A stretch of DNA of 64,000 bases from Tetrapyrgos nigripes (lineage: Eukaryota; Basidiomycota; Agaricomycetes; Agaricales; Campanellaceae), in assembly GCA_013368315.1 (NCBI GenBank), contig JAACJM010000235.1, positions 1-64,000 on the forward strand. The letters are read 5' to 3'. Made by a program: the position numbers and the translations under genes. Under the pieces are notes generated by a model, which saw only the letters and a program-made list of their open reading frames with translations, was not told the origin of the DNA and made no database searches. Of this stretch, positions 1 through 10,593 are shown piece after piece; position 1 is the first letter of the stretch; each line of letters begins with the position of its first letter.

Positions 1-1270
1 GAGCAATAGGGAGTGATGGGAATGGAGTGTGTGAGCAGGAGTAAGCACTAGGTGTTGGTTGCGGGATTTGGACCGTCTCAGGTGTGTACCATGTTTTGTC
101 CGCGTTTTTATTTATTTTTTTTCGTGATTCTTTCTTCCTTCCTTTTATGCTTGTCTGTGAGAGCTCAGGATCGTTGCGGTTTCGTTTCCATGTTCCTGTA
201 CTTGACGGGATTTCCTGTTTGTGGTATGATATTCAGAGAAATTGGAGCTACTGCAACGTGCTCGTCTGACGCCAGTTGTGCTATGCTGCCCGTATCCTCT
301 TCATACATCGTATCGTGTCATCAGCGTTTGGTTCTTTCCTGAGCCCCTTCCTCCGAGCTTTCGTTTACTTGAGTCTTTTTGCCTCAGGCTTTCGTCGATG
401 TCGTTCTTCTCCCTCTCTCTTTTATCTTCCACTTTCGTAAACCTGGCTTACTCTCACTTCTTTCATTGATTTGCAGGTCCCAATCAAAGTCTTGCCTTGA
501 ACATACCGAACGAAAAGTCAGGAAGGAAAGATAATCGAGGAACATTGAGAAGAGCAGAAGAGAGGGGGGATTTCTTTTTATATATGATGCGGATAGAGGT
601 GGGGAGGGGGGCCAAAGGGGGCGCAAGTCTGAGGGAGTGATGTACATAGGAGGGGGGCAGTTTTTCTGGTTTCTTGTCAGAAGATGGGGCTTGCTGAAGC
701 CTTCCTGGTCGGTGCAGGTCAGAATAAAACCGATTCCGTCGGAAAAACGCCTTGTCGTTTTTCTCTGGGTTTGACACTTTTGTTGATGCCACACACCTGG
801 ATTACAATTTTTGCCATTCCCAGCATGATAGCATCGACTCGGAGGGACAGCTCAACACTATTGTTGTGACACTCAAAAGAAATAGACATGATGTATATTT
901 ATCGGCAGTAGGTACCACTGTCAAATGCTGAGATTAATTCCTTGCTTTCGAAACGGAGCACTCAACACTCACCGGACGATAAGACATACTAAATTTCTCA
1001 ACAACAACCCATCGATGCATCGATTTATATTTATATTCAACAATTCCAGGGACTAGACGTAGGGAATAATAAGGGGGAGTTCATCATCAGAACATGACGA
1101 TTTGACAAAGTGGATCACGTACGCAATGTCTTTTTCGTTCAGATGCAGTCGCTAAACGTTAAAGGAATGAAGGATCCGAGTTATCGATTATCAATACGAA
1201 TGCAAATGGCGTGTTGAGGCTCATACTTACCATTGGTCGATCCAGAACTCCTGACTAGATTCTCCTGATT
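1..1270. other. No supported gene
   Basis: I find no reading frame here with a recognisable domain or a convincing chain of splice sites. The open frames are short and of low complexity, and the sequence is rich in pyrimidine runs on the plus strand. It may be flank or the remains of a gene lying mostly outside the window. Confidence 0.4.
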
Positions 1271-1818
1271 CTATGTAGACCTGTGCCCTTGCCCTTGCCC
1301 ATCGTTTCTCAACCCCGCCGTTGCTTCAAGATCCCTTCGTCCATCCTCCTCAATATCAACAGCTCCAAAGTTTTCCCTCCCATTGGTCATGTCAGAGGCA
1401 TTTCGAGTCTTCCGCTTGGACTTATCCTTCGCAGGCTTATTACAAACATATACAGCCCATACAATCGCAATGGTGAGCCCGATTACGGAGATAACGAATC
1501 CAGCGGTACCCCCTGGTGACTTGTTGAAACATTCGGCGCTGTGTGTGTGTATGAAAAGGATTGATAAAATAAGGAATCAAGGAGGGTAAAGACAGCAGAA
1601 ATTTAAAAGCGGCACTGGCATTTATTATGATTGGAAAGAAAATGAGAAGTTTGAACTCACATAGCAGCTAAAGGTTCGAAGCGAGATACCATACATGCCC
1701 CAACAAGGTCGTCTTCAACGACCTCTCCACAATGTGAAATGTATACTCCATCCACAAGTTCGATAAGAGCAATTACTACAAAAGCCTCCTTACGTACGTT
1801 GTTGCCTTTTACCTCGCC
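1271..1818 (-). pseudogene. 3' part of a single-pass membrane protein gene, function unknown
   Basis: Reading the minus strand, two exons join cleanly: 1818-1661 and 1538-1271, with a GT-AG intron between (1660-1539). The joined frame ends in TAG at 1273-1271. The second exon encodes a hydrophobic stretch of about 20 residues (starting near GFVISVIGLTIAIVWAVYV), then a Lys/Arg-rich stretch (KDKSKRKTR) and a polar tail. This is the layout of a type I single-pass membrane protein with a short cytoplasmic tail. Upstream of 1818 there is a possible splice acceptor but no matching exon before the P450 remnant begins at about 1924 on the other strand, so the 5' end appears lost. I do not recognise the family. 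It is either a truncated gene or the end of one whose upstream exons were displaced. Confidence 0.45.
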
Positions 1819-1923
1819 CTAGGCGATGTCCTGATGCACATATATCAGGAATGAAAATGATCACGCGTAAGACACCTTTGTCTAAATGGATATATGCGCC
1901 TTTTTTGACGCTTTTATGCCAAT

Positions 1924-2540
1924 ATGACTACTCTCGAACACGCTCCTCACTACAACCCCACCAACCTTGCTCAGTTCCAGCCTAAGATGTACGAACCTAC
2001 TCTTGAACCCATCAGTGTACGTATTCACTGATTGTCTTTCTTATTTTGATGGCTGATAATTAGGCTCTCATCAGTACCTTGAAACGCTTGGTGGCAAATC
2101 CGCTGTAGAGTGTCTTTCTCTGTTCCGCAATCTCATGGTCGATGTCATTGTCTGTACATCTTATGGCTATCGTATCGATACCGTGAACAAGTGGATCCTC
2201 TGCAACACCCAAGACCCCTTCTCGACCGCCATTAACGATTTCCCTAAACACGGCATTCTTGTAAGTGACCTTACTCTGTGACTATTTTTCATGTGAAGGT
2301 TAATCCATCTTTTCAGCGAAGCGTTGTTCCGTCCTGGGCCCTTGTGTGCAAGATTCCTGATGCCAGATGGTGCCAAATGTTTGACTCAGATAATCATGGC
2401 TGAGGTTCGTCTTCCTTTAGTTCTTCCGTTGCCTTCTTTTCCAACTCCGCTTCGTTTGTCAGTGAGCGTGTCTACAAAATCCGTCCCCAAACCATTACGC
2501 TGGAAAACGAGAAACACGATCAGAGGTCTGGACAGTTTTC
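1924..2540 (+). pseudogene. Cytochrome P450 fragment
   Basis: Four plus-strand pieces can be spliced: 1924-2014, 2064-2260, 2317-2404 and about 2463-2540, separated by short GT-AG introns. The translation resembles the part of agaricomycete P450s between helices C and F: a VECLSLFRNLMVDVIV segment followed by TSYGYRI, then DPFSTAINDF, GILRSVVPSWA and a DARWCQMFDSD segment. The N-terminal membrane anchor, the I-helix, the ExxR motif and the Cys heme-binding loop are not found, and the frame closes soon after. The match is to the family pattern as I know it, not to a particular subfamily. It is a relic: too short to fold as a P450 and with no heme ligand. The ATG at 1924 probably lies inside the ancestral coding region. 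Confidence 0.6.
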
Positions 2541-5528
2541 CCGGAAGCTTTAATAGAAGACCATATATATATATATATATAATTTTACAGTTTTTCTGAC
2601 TAGTAAACACTTTTGTTCTTTATCTACAAGTCAACCAGGAGTCGGGAATGGCGCATCTTGTGCGCCGCTTAGAATTTAAACTAAGCACAGCCACAGATAA
2701 AACTTCTTCCGTCCACGCGTACTTCTATCTCGGTAAGGTTTCGTTTCTTCTTCCTCATCTAGCACCAGTGCCGGTCTTCGTCTCCTCTCTTTCCGCTGCC
2801 TGTAGTGAGCGTGATACAGACACTACCATACAACTAGGCCACCAAGTCTGACTACAATGTATCCTAGTTCGTATCTCAATTTCCGTTGGTGAGGTTCCAT
2901 GTCCTTTTTGCATGTTGCGACCTTTCAAGCTGCTGTCTACGCTAACTATGATGACGTGTCTTTACCGTGACTGTCTTCCTCCTCCCTTCCTCACGTCATC
3001 CTCCTTTTCTTGTTTCTTTCTTCCTCCATTCTCAACTACTTTATTCCGTGATACTCATTCCACTGTGAATATACGCCAGGCTTCTCAACTTCAAGAATGC
3101 TTCAGTGTACAACACGGCATGCAAATGTCAAACGTGAAATGCTCGTAAAGGGGTGCTGAGGAGAATTACTGCGTAGACGTAAATCGTAAACGGGCTTATC
3201 TCCTTCGGTGAGTCTTGACTCTTTCTTTTTCGACATCCATCTCCAACCCGCAACTCCAAAGTTTCCTTTGCTCTTTCTCTTCGATGCGCTTGTCTCTGTA
3301 TCTAGTACGTGTGCTAACACTTCGTCTTCATTATTTTACAGACTTCTCTCAATTCGCCATCTATACCTGCCCTGGGTTCTCTGTCGTGTCTCTGATCAAA
3401 ATTGAGCTGGCGTGGTTGCGACAATTGTGTATAGGCAAGGGATGTAGCGAGGTTGGAAGCTGTAGACGAAAAGTTGGTCTGATTTGTAGTTTCTGTTCCG
3501 TGAGTTCCTGTTTTCCTTTTCGTTTCTTTCTTTCGTTTTTCTACTTCTCCCCATCTCTTCTTCCCCCCATACTTGGCCTCCCGTCACCATACCCAACCCC
3601 AGCCGCCGTGACGTCTCATCTGGCCCCCAACAAATCCTCCTCTCCAGACTCCACTTCCCGTTCTTCTCTTTCCATTTTGCTCATCATACTGACAGTTACC
3701 ATGACTTTTAGGGTTCCGCAGCTCCAAGTCGCGTCGGTGTCAAGTGCTTTACATCCGAAACAAACGGAATACACCCCTTCCCATCGTACGCGTTCTCCGC
3801 CGCCAATGATATGCTCGGCTGCGGTCAGGTCGAGGGGTGGTAGAACGTACCGTTGAAGGCCAGGCCAGGATGGCGTTGAGATGATGATTGAGACGGCGAT
3901 ATATGGGCACATACAGGACGGTTTTCCTTACCTCGACTTCAGAGTGAGTGTCCGGACGCCTCTTTCTTTTCTGTTCTATTTTTTGCTATTTATCCAGCGG
4001 TTATGTCTCCTTTGCGATCATTCTTTCTCCACCTTTTATTTTCTCATGCCTGCTCAGCAACTTTTCTGATTCTTATTCTTAGATTTGGCTTCATTCATTC
4101 CTGTCATTCGCTTTCTTTTTCGTCATTTCGTTCTCGTTCTCTCTTAGAGGGAAGCTTCTTTTTCCCCTTTTCCGTGCGCCTTCTGTTCTGTTCCGCTCTT
4201 GCCCACTTCAGCATGTACACTATACATCCTCGTACCATTCTTCCCCCTCCTTGGAGTCAATCTCCAATCTCCATTCCTATTTCGCATAACCACATAACCC
4301 TTTCCCCCCCCCTCCCCCCCTCCCCATTCTCATTTCGATACCTACTCAACACTCAGTCATGAGTCATCACACACATCACACCCACCCTCAGCTTCATACC
4401 TCATACCCCATACCCCACTCCCCACTCGTCCGTCTATTTCCCCACCCGCCCACATTAATTGAGTGAATCAACCTCTCAAACTCCCCTCCCCCTCCTTGAA
4501 TCTGCCTTCAGTCTTCCACCTTCTTTATTTTCTTTATCATCTATGCTTCTCCCCCCTCCCCTCTCCTCCATCTCGTGTACCCATGTACTGTCCCCCCTTC
4601 CCTAAGCCCTTACTACTTGGTACCACATATCGTCCCCATAACTATATCTCCTCAAATTCCAATGTCAGCTCGATATCTCGATATGTATCTCATAATCTCA
4701 TAATTTTAATCATTAATCATTCATCATCCTGGGGCCTGGGCAGATCAATCGCCCAATCTCAATCCCAATCCCAAGTCCAATTCCCATTCAATTTGAAAAG
4801 TGGCAAGCCTGGTCACAGTGTACACGCGCTCAGATCGCTAGAGTCTGAGAAACATCTATGAGGCCCTTCGTTGTGAAGGCAATGGGCAAGTGGTACCGGT
4901 CCCAGTGGTAGATGGAGACTGTAGACGTTAAACGTTAAACTGTAAACTGTAGACTACGCATTTTATTAAGTATCGGTCGTATATGTACATCGTATATAAC
5001 GGGGGGGGTATAGCCGTTAGCGGCCTTTTCTTGGGCATCAAGCTACTGACATTGGGGGGCCCGGAGTACGAACAGCAACAGAAGAATCCAAGGAATTTTA
5101 AAGGAAATGTAATCATGCACCTTCGAGCAAGAGGGAGCCAAAATTTGACTTAAGGATAGCGCTCGGCCGTTTTCTGAGAAAACTAGAATCAAAGTGTGGA
5201 CGATATTAAACAGCAGAATAATGGTATGCAGTTCTGATCTAGGCTTGAATAAATTGAGACAGGTAGTGTATTTACAGCACAGTGGACTGATACTGATGGT
5301 AAGTCACCACCGCAGATGATTGATGGGAAGCTGTATTAATCCACTCCAAATCTGGATCGACCAATTCAAGACGTCAAAGGCGACGCTCACTGAGGGTCGG
5401 CTGACAAGCCCTTTTCCCTGGTCAGAATAATTATAGACAATCATAAGCCTGCGCTGCCCGCGCAGGCCGTAGCATTGTCGCCCTATTTTCCCTTCTTCCC
5501 CTCCAAAGGCCAGAGTCCACTTATCATA
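2541..5528. other. Gene-poor, pyrimidine-rich stretch
   Basis: There is an (AT)n microsatellite at 2563-2581, many CT-rich runs, and a C-rich run near 4309-4325. Short open frames occur on the plus strand (for example 3215-3856 and 4003-4362) but they are low in complexity and show no domain or splice structure I can defend. Around 2900-3000 and 3080-3150 there are short stretches that might be further P450 exons, too weak to call. Confidence 0.35.
4808..4965 (+). repeat. Dispersed repeat B, copy 1
   Basis: This stretch matches 9140-9290 with many substitutions. Shared blocks include GCTAGAGTCTGAG, GTGAAGGCAATGG and a GGTACCGG..CCAGTGGTA core. The following TAAACTGTAAACTGTAG run (about 4930-4955) recurs at 9694-9715. 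Copy ends are not defined; it looks like old interspersed repeat sequence. Confidence 0.5.
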
Positions 5529-8108
5529 ATGGAGCTTTTTCGCGATGCCCACCACATCTCATTCTCTGATAACTCCACAATCAACGTCAATAACTACGGT
5601 CCTATTGTTCCGAAGGAATTTTATGGAAAGCGGTTCCTTGACTCGGAAAACGAGGGGGAGGACCTGAGTAGTGGATCACGAGAGAAACGCCTTCGTCTGC
5701 GGTCGGTATTGGATGATGTGAGTCTTTGCACGATTGGTTGTACCGGATGATAAAATCGACTTGCTTGTAGTTCGAGGAGTTTCGGCGGGGTGATATGCTC
5801 ATAGTTCACTCATTAAACGATATTGAGCCCCAGAACGGTCCCCGACGCTTTGGGCGTCGATCAAGGATACAGGTTGTCAAGTTGGTATCCAGAAATGTGT
5901 CCGACGGAACGTTCATTGCGATCTCTTACGAGGGGAAAAATGCACATAAGGCGCGCATTATGAGTTCATAGTATACCGTGGTTTCCCCATGCTGATTTTA
6001 AACTTGGAGATGTGGCTCAAAGACCTTCAAAAGTTCTCTCAACTTCGGTGAGAGCATATTTGCAAAACATTTGTTTTTATGACTAGACTTTTCCATAGAG
6101 GCAAATACATTTCAGTTGTATGCGTTCACTCGATCGAAACAATTCCCTTCATTGATATTCCACCATGACGGTAAGCATTAAGAATCTTCTGGCTGCTAAT
6201 ACTATTATACTAACTCACCTGTCAAAGAGTACATGCCCATGGCTGAAGTATTCAAGACAGTACCTCCTATTATCCACTGCTATCTATTATCCCATTTGGT
6301 GTGCATTTTCTAATGACTTGAATCCGTCATAATCTAAAGTATGAAACTGATTGTTGATGACAGTGGGCTGAAAGGGAAGGGCTTGGAGAAGTAAAGTCAA
6401 GGTTTTCTGGGTCTTTCCAAAGTGGGTTCAAGGTTATCAAGTATATTTTTCGATTTCTCAATATGACTGAAGAGAACTCACCAACAGAGCTAGATTTTTG
6501 GCCTCAGGTTGATTATTCAGCTGTCTGGATTCAACCTTCGAGTGAAGCATTGTGCTATGGCCCAGATCTTCACCATGACTCCTATTCCATAATGCGACCA
6601 TGCTTAGCCTATACATGGCTACCAGAATATGGAGTAGATTTGTCCAGGGAAGCTTCATTTCCTCATCTTTATTCGTCTGATGTAGTCCTTGACTACATCC
6701 ATCAGCTTCAACTTAAGCAAGGCCAAGGATGGGACTTCCATCACTTTCTTGCATCAATGTATTCCCCTCGGAGTAGGGGCAGTCTTCAGAACTTACCACT
6801 GGTGTCTCTGGGAGCTCTGTACTGGATGAATTCAACAGAACCCATTGGTTACATACCATCTTACAGCGAGGAGGTAATTGCTCGTGAATATTTATCACCA
6901 GAAACAAGATATCAGAGCACAATGCAAGATGATGGTTTGGACTCGGCAAGTGATTCTTTGCTCCACATACAAACAGTTATTTTAAAAATATATCAGAATC
7001 ACATATAAGGATCGTCGAGATATTTTGTGCGATGTGGAATACTCACAGTCCTACACGCTGAGCAAAGGAATAAAATCTGCATGGCTTGCCCAAGCAGCAT
7101 GGATTTTTGATGAGATGAGAGTGTCTCCATCTCAGTATGAAGATTTTAGTAAGTACTGTCTGTCATTGCGCTCATTTGGGACATCACCAATGATCAGCTT
7201 TGTGATTGAATTTGATAGAATTTGTTGACGGCATTGAATACATAGTTTCTTGGTATCCTCAATCACCTGAGATGTACAAAGATGCCTTCAAATTCTTTCC
7301 ACAGGGAGAAATATCTCTTTTCCTTCCTCCCATTGAAAAAATACAATGGAGACCATATCCAACTCTTCCAACTATCCTACCATCCCCCTTCTGGTCTTTG
7401 GACTGCTTGGGCCATGCAAAGATTCTGCCAAGGACTGGCAAACTCCTTGGGCTTCCAAAATTGGATATACAGACTTATGTATCGGATCGTGTCTTTAAGC
7501 CACCCTTATCTTGGGCTGTGCGGGACTACCAGCAAAGCTGTGGCCATGATCCAGCTACAAACACCTACTGCCTAGAGCATGGGATGCCAGTTTTTGAATG
7601 GAATCCCACCTTTAAATGGAATCAAAACCATGCATTTGAACAAAGTAAAGGTTACAGTGAATAAAGAGTGTTCATATAATTATTCTTATGCATCACTTTA
7701 TTTTTATCAGATTCGACACCCAATCTCGTCAGTGCTTCACTCAGGTTTCACACAACAGATTGCTTGGATAGGAAAGGTGCCATGAACTATATGGGAGCTC
7801 TTGACCGGAGGGGGGACCAAAGAGAAGCTGCTGAAGTCAGAAATTCGCTTATCCTTCCTGATTCAGAATCAAACTCTGGATCAGATGAGAAATCAACAAT
7901 CAACCTAGCTTCCCCCACTGATCCACACTGGGACTTGGCCACTATTTATCATTCGCACTGCTGTTATGAGGCTAGACTGATACCAGGACGATATGATGAC
8001 GAAAAGTGGGTCTGGCATGGTAGAGGTAAAAAGGTGCACCGAGGACGTCGTGATTCGGTTCCACCTTCATGGGCACCACAGAAATATTCATTAAAGGTAG
8101 TTTCATAG
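5529..8108 (+). pseudogene. Multi-exon gene of unknown function with an AH..S..NS.I.V N-terminus; probably frameshifted
   Basis: The ATG at 5529 opens an exon to 5717. Further exons can be followed at 5771-about 5990, 6099-6170, 6228-6298, 6364-about 6985, about 7000-7148, 7219-7644 and 7711-8108 (stop TAG). The last two introns (7149-7218, 7645-7710) keep the frame exactly, which argues that this is one gene. Near 5955-5990 and 6985-7000 the reading must change frame, so the copy is probably damaged or my exon choice there is wrong. The N-terminus reads MELFRDAHHISFSDNSTINV. The body is rich in aromatic residues and has no signal peptide or membrane segment that I can see. It resembles an agaricomycete family without a named domain; I cannot give a function. 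It is on the same strand as the NLR gene 2.5 kb downstream and shares its N-terminal motif. Confidence 0.55.
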
Positions 8109-8638
8109 TAGGGTTGGATCAAATTTGATTGAAACATATTATGTATAATTCATTCGGATGATGTATAGTACTTTTGATGACATATCTTTATCGTGACTCT
8201 CTTCCTCATTCAAATCTCGATGTATGTGTATGTACCACACAGTGTCACTCCCTCCCATATCATTAGGTTTTCGCGATTTTTGCTGTCTTCAGCCTGTCCG
8301 TCCCGGTTCCCGAATACTGAATGTAATTATAATCTCGCTCAGGACAACCTTCAAGTACGTTCTAGATCTATGATTGCTATCGCTATTTGCTACAGTCTGA
8401 GAAATGAATGAGAGGTTGCAACTTGCTTTGACAATGGTGATCATAGCCTCATAAGTGCTTTGGAACCTGCAAGTTTGAAAAAAAACAAGTGGTATGCTGT
8501 AACCGGTCATCGGATAGTCTCGGGATTACGGAGTTATATTATTCCAGACTATAAGTACCTACGCAGTCAGTTACGCTTTCCTTAGTCTTTTTACCTCTTA
8601 CCATCTGCTTCATGTGCCTACTTTGTCTCTACCTCATA
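8109..8638. other. Intergenic, no feature recognised
   Basis: This is the stretch between the stop codon of the unknown gene and the first dispersed-repeat copy. I see no coding or RNA signal. Confidence 0.4.
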
Positions 8639-9051
8639 TTACGAGGCCCTTTAGGCCGAGTTAACTTATGTCGACCCCTCAATTGAGTACCAAAGGTTCT
8701 CACGGGTTCTAACTTTCACACGCCACCTCAGCGCTCCGAATGCCCGCACACTGCTATCTCAACTGACGCATTGAAGTACGTCATGATTCATTCCCTTCGC
8801 TGTCGACGACTACAAGCCCATCAACCACGACAAGCTTCAGACGCGTTTACCTTCCCTCAGCAGCCGTCGAAAGTCGTCAAGAGCCGCTCTCTGAATCACT
8901 ATTGCTTCCTCCACCCCATCCAAGGTCATTTAAAGGCCTCGTTACATTAAGCTATTGAGCTCTATCTAATTTTTTACTGCATACGAAACCATTTTACTTG
9001 TCCAATGGGCCTCGTAATTTGCCATGCGAAGCAGTGGCACCTTTCCCCAGT
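8639..9051 (+). repeat. Dispersed repeat A, copy 1
   Basis: It begins TTACGAGGCCCTTTAGGCCG and ends with CTTTCCCCAGT. A second GGGCCTCGTAA near 9007-9017 forms an 11-bp inverted match with the start. The same start and end occur at 9313-9691 (same orientation) and at 41533-41890 (opposite orientation), so this is a short interspersed element about 360-410 bp long. No coding capacity and no clear target duplication were found; it may be a MITE. Confidence 0.65.
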
Positions 9052-9139
9052 TCTCTGCTATAGAATGGGTTTATTTGGAGATTACAAATCAAGAAGAGAT
9101 TGACTCACCACCCCTCACGGCTATTTTAGAGCCGTTACA

Positions 9140-9290
9140 TATGCCTCGTCACAGTGTAAGCTCACCCAGATTGCTAGAGTCTGAGGAATACTTATGTGAG
9201 GTTGAATTTGGCTGTGAAGGCAATGGTGGTACCGGTTCCAGTGGTACCACTGGGTGCACATCAGAATAAAACCCGCGTTTTATTTCGACT
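9140..9290 (+). repeat. Dispersed repeat B, copy 2
   Basis: Similar to 4808-4965, with the same order of blocks (CACAGTGTAAGCTC, GCTAGAGTCTGAGGA, GGCAATGGTGGTACCGG). It lies between two copies of repeat A, so repeats A and B may be parts of one longer decayed element. Confidence 0.5.
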
Positions 9291-9312
9291 TGCGCGCAGT
9301 GTAGACGGACTG

Positions 9313-9691
9313 TTACGAGGCCCTTTTAAGCCGAATTAACTTGGGTCGTCTTTGCGATTCAATCGCTAAAGCAGAGTAGGAAGGACTTTTAGTGCCCGTC
9401 ACTTGGCGTGATCACTTGCCTTGTCAGTGGTTTCTGTGTTTCTCTTTCTTTTTCATTTCCGACTAGCTACTTACTCCTTGATCTCGCGAGGCTCTTCACA
9501 ACTAAGTCCATTACCCTCCGTATTCTTCGACCTTGCCTGCGTTATGTCCGGTAAATTCAGCTTCTCAAACTATTTCTACGAGAAAGATATTGACAGGGAC
9601 AGTATATGTACAGGATTAATGCTATCTGTTCAACGACAAGATGAGAGTACCTCGTAACTTGCCATGCGAAGCAGTGGTACATTTCCCCAGT
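9313..9691 (+). repeat. Dispersed repeat A, copy 3
   Basis: It begins TTACGAGGCCCTTTTAAGCC and ends CATTTCCCCAGT, preceded by CTCGTAACTTGCCATGCG. It is in the same orientation as the 8639-9051 copy and lies 261 bp after it. Confidence 0.6.
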
Positions 9692-10255
9692 AGATGTAAA
9701 CTGTAAACTGTAGGCTGCACATATGACGCAGATTGATATTCTATTTTGTCTTGAAAACACTTGAGATCGAAATCTGGAATCTTGAAACATCACAGCTTGA
9801 AAGAACGGGATAACCGGGAAAGAAAAATCCGGAAAGGGCTTGGAGGATGAACTTATATATATGGTATTTTAAGCATCAGTCGGCATATGCCCCCTCTCCT
9901 TCCTCTTCTCCTCTTGTCCGCTCATCGAATCTTCATTCGTACGTGGGAGTATTATCGAGGCCTGCGACTGGCTAGAAGTAGGGAGAGGGGAGAAAGAATG
10001 AGTCGGTATAGCGACGAAGATGGTGGGAGGGGTAGTAGCAGGGCACGCCGCACGCGTTATAACTAGACGCGTTTTTTATGTCTCTTTTACATTCCTCCAG
10101 GTCACTTCGTGTATAGGTGTACGCGCAAAAAATCGTGATTCAAACTCCAATATTTTTCTATAGTAAAGCTTGTGTAAGACGATAGCTGAACTGTGCTTTA
10201 TCATTCCGCATCAAGAGTTCCTTTTCCATGGATATTTGGCGCAAGAAGACATCAA

Positions 10256-10560
10256 ACCTTATCATTCTGCGTTGTCAAAAGAACCTCACGTGCATTGGAC
10301 ACTTTCCTCTGAGCGCTCCTTATATCCATCACCTGCGTTCCAAACCTTATCATTCTGCACTCTCAAAAGGACTTCACGTGCATTGGACACTTTCCTCTTA
10401 GGGTTCTTGATATCAATTACCTGCGTTCAAAACCTATCGTTCTTTTCTATACCTATCTGCGCTAGCCCACATCAAACCTTATCATTCTACGTCGTCAAAA
10501 GTAACTCACGTGCATTGGACAGTTTCCGTTGAGTACTCTTGATATCTATCACCTACATTC
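10256..10560 (+). promoter_or_regulatory. Direct repeats with three CACGTG boxes upstream of the NLR gene
   Basis: Three related blocks begin near 10256, 10342 and 10475, each with ACCTTATCATTCT followed by CACGTGCATTGGAC and then a CTTGATATC-like segment and ACCTGCGTTC. The CACGTG boxes are at 10287-10292, 10373-10378 and 10507-10512. They end about 35-80 bp before the NLR start codon. CACGTG is the classical E-box bound by bHLH factors. The repetition and placement suggest an upstream regulatory array, but no binding is shown by sequence alone. A weaker fourth block may lie around 10200-10255. Confidence 0.5.
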
Positions 10561-10593
10561 CCATCAAGAAGTTCAGCAATAAACTAAACCAAC

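Noticed and set aside
384..794. Minus-strand open frame of 136 codons near the left edge
   Set aside because: Low complexity, no domain, no splice context; overlapped by a plus-strand frame of similar length.
3215..3856. 213-codon plus-strand frame
   Set aside because: Ser/Pro/Leu-rich translation of pyrimidine-rich DNA with no recognisable domain; likely chance.
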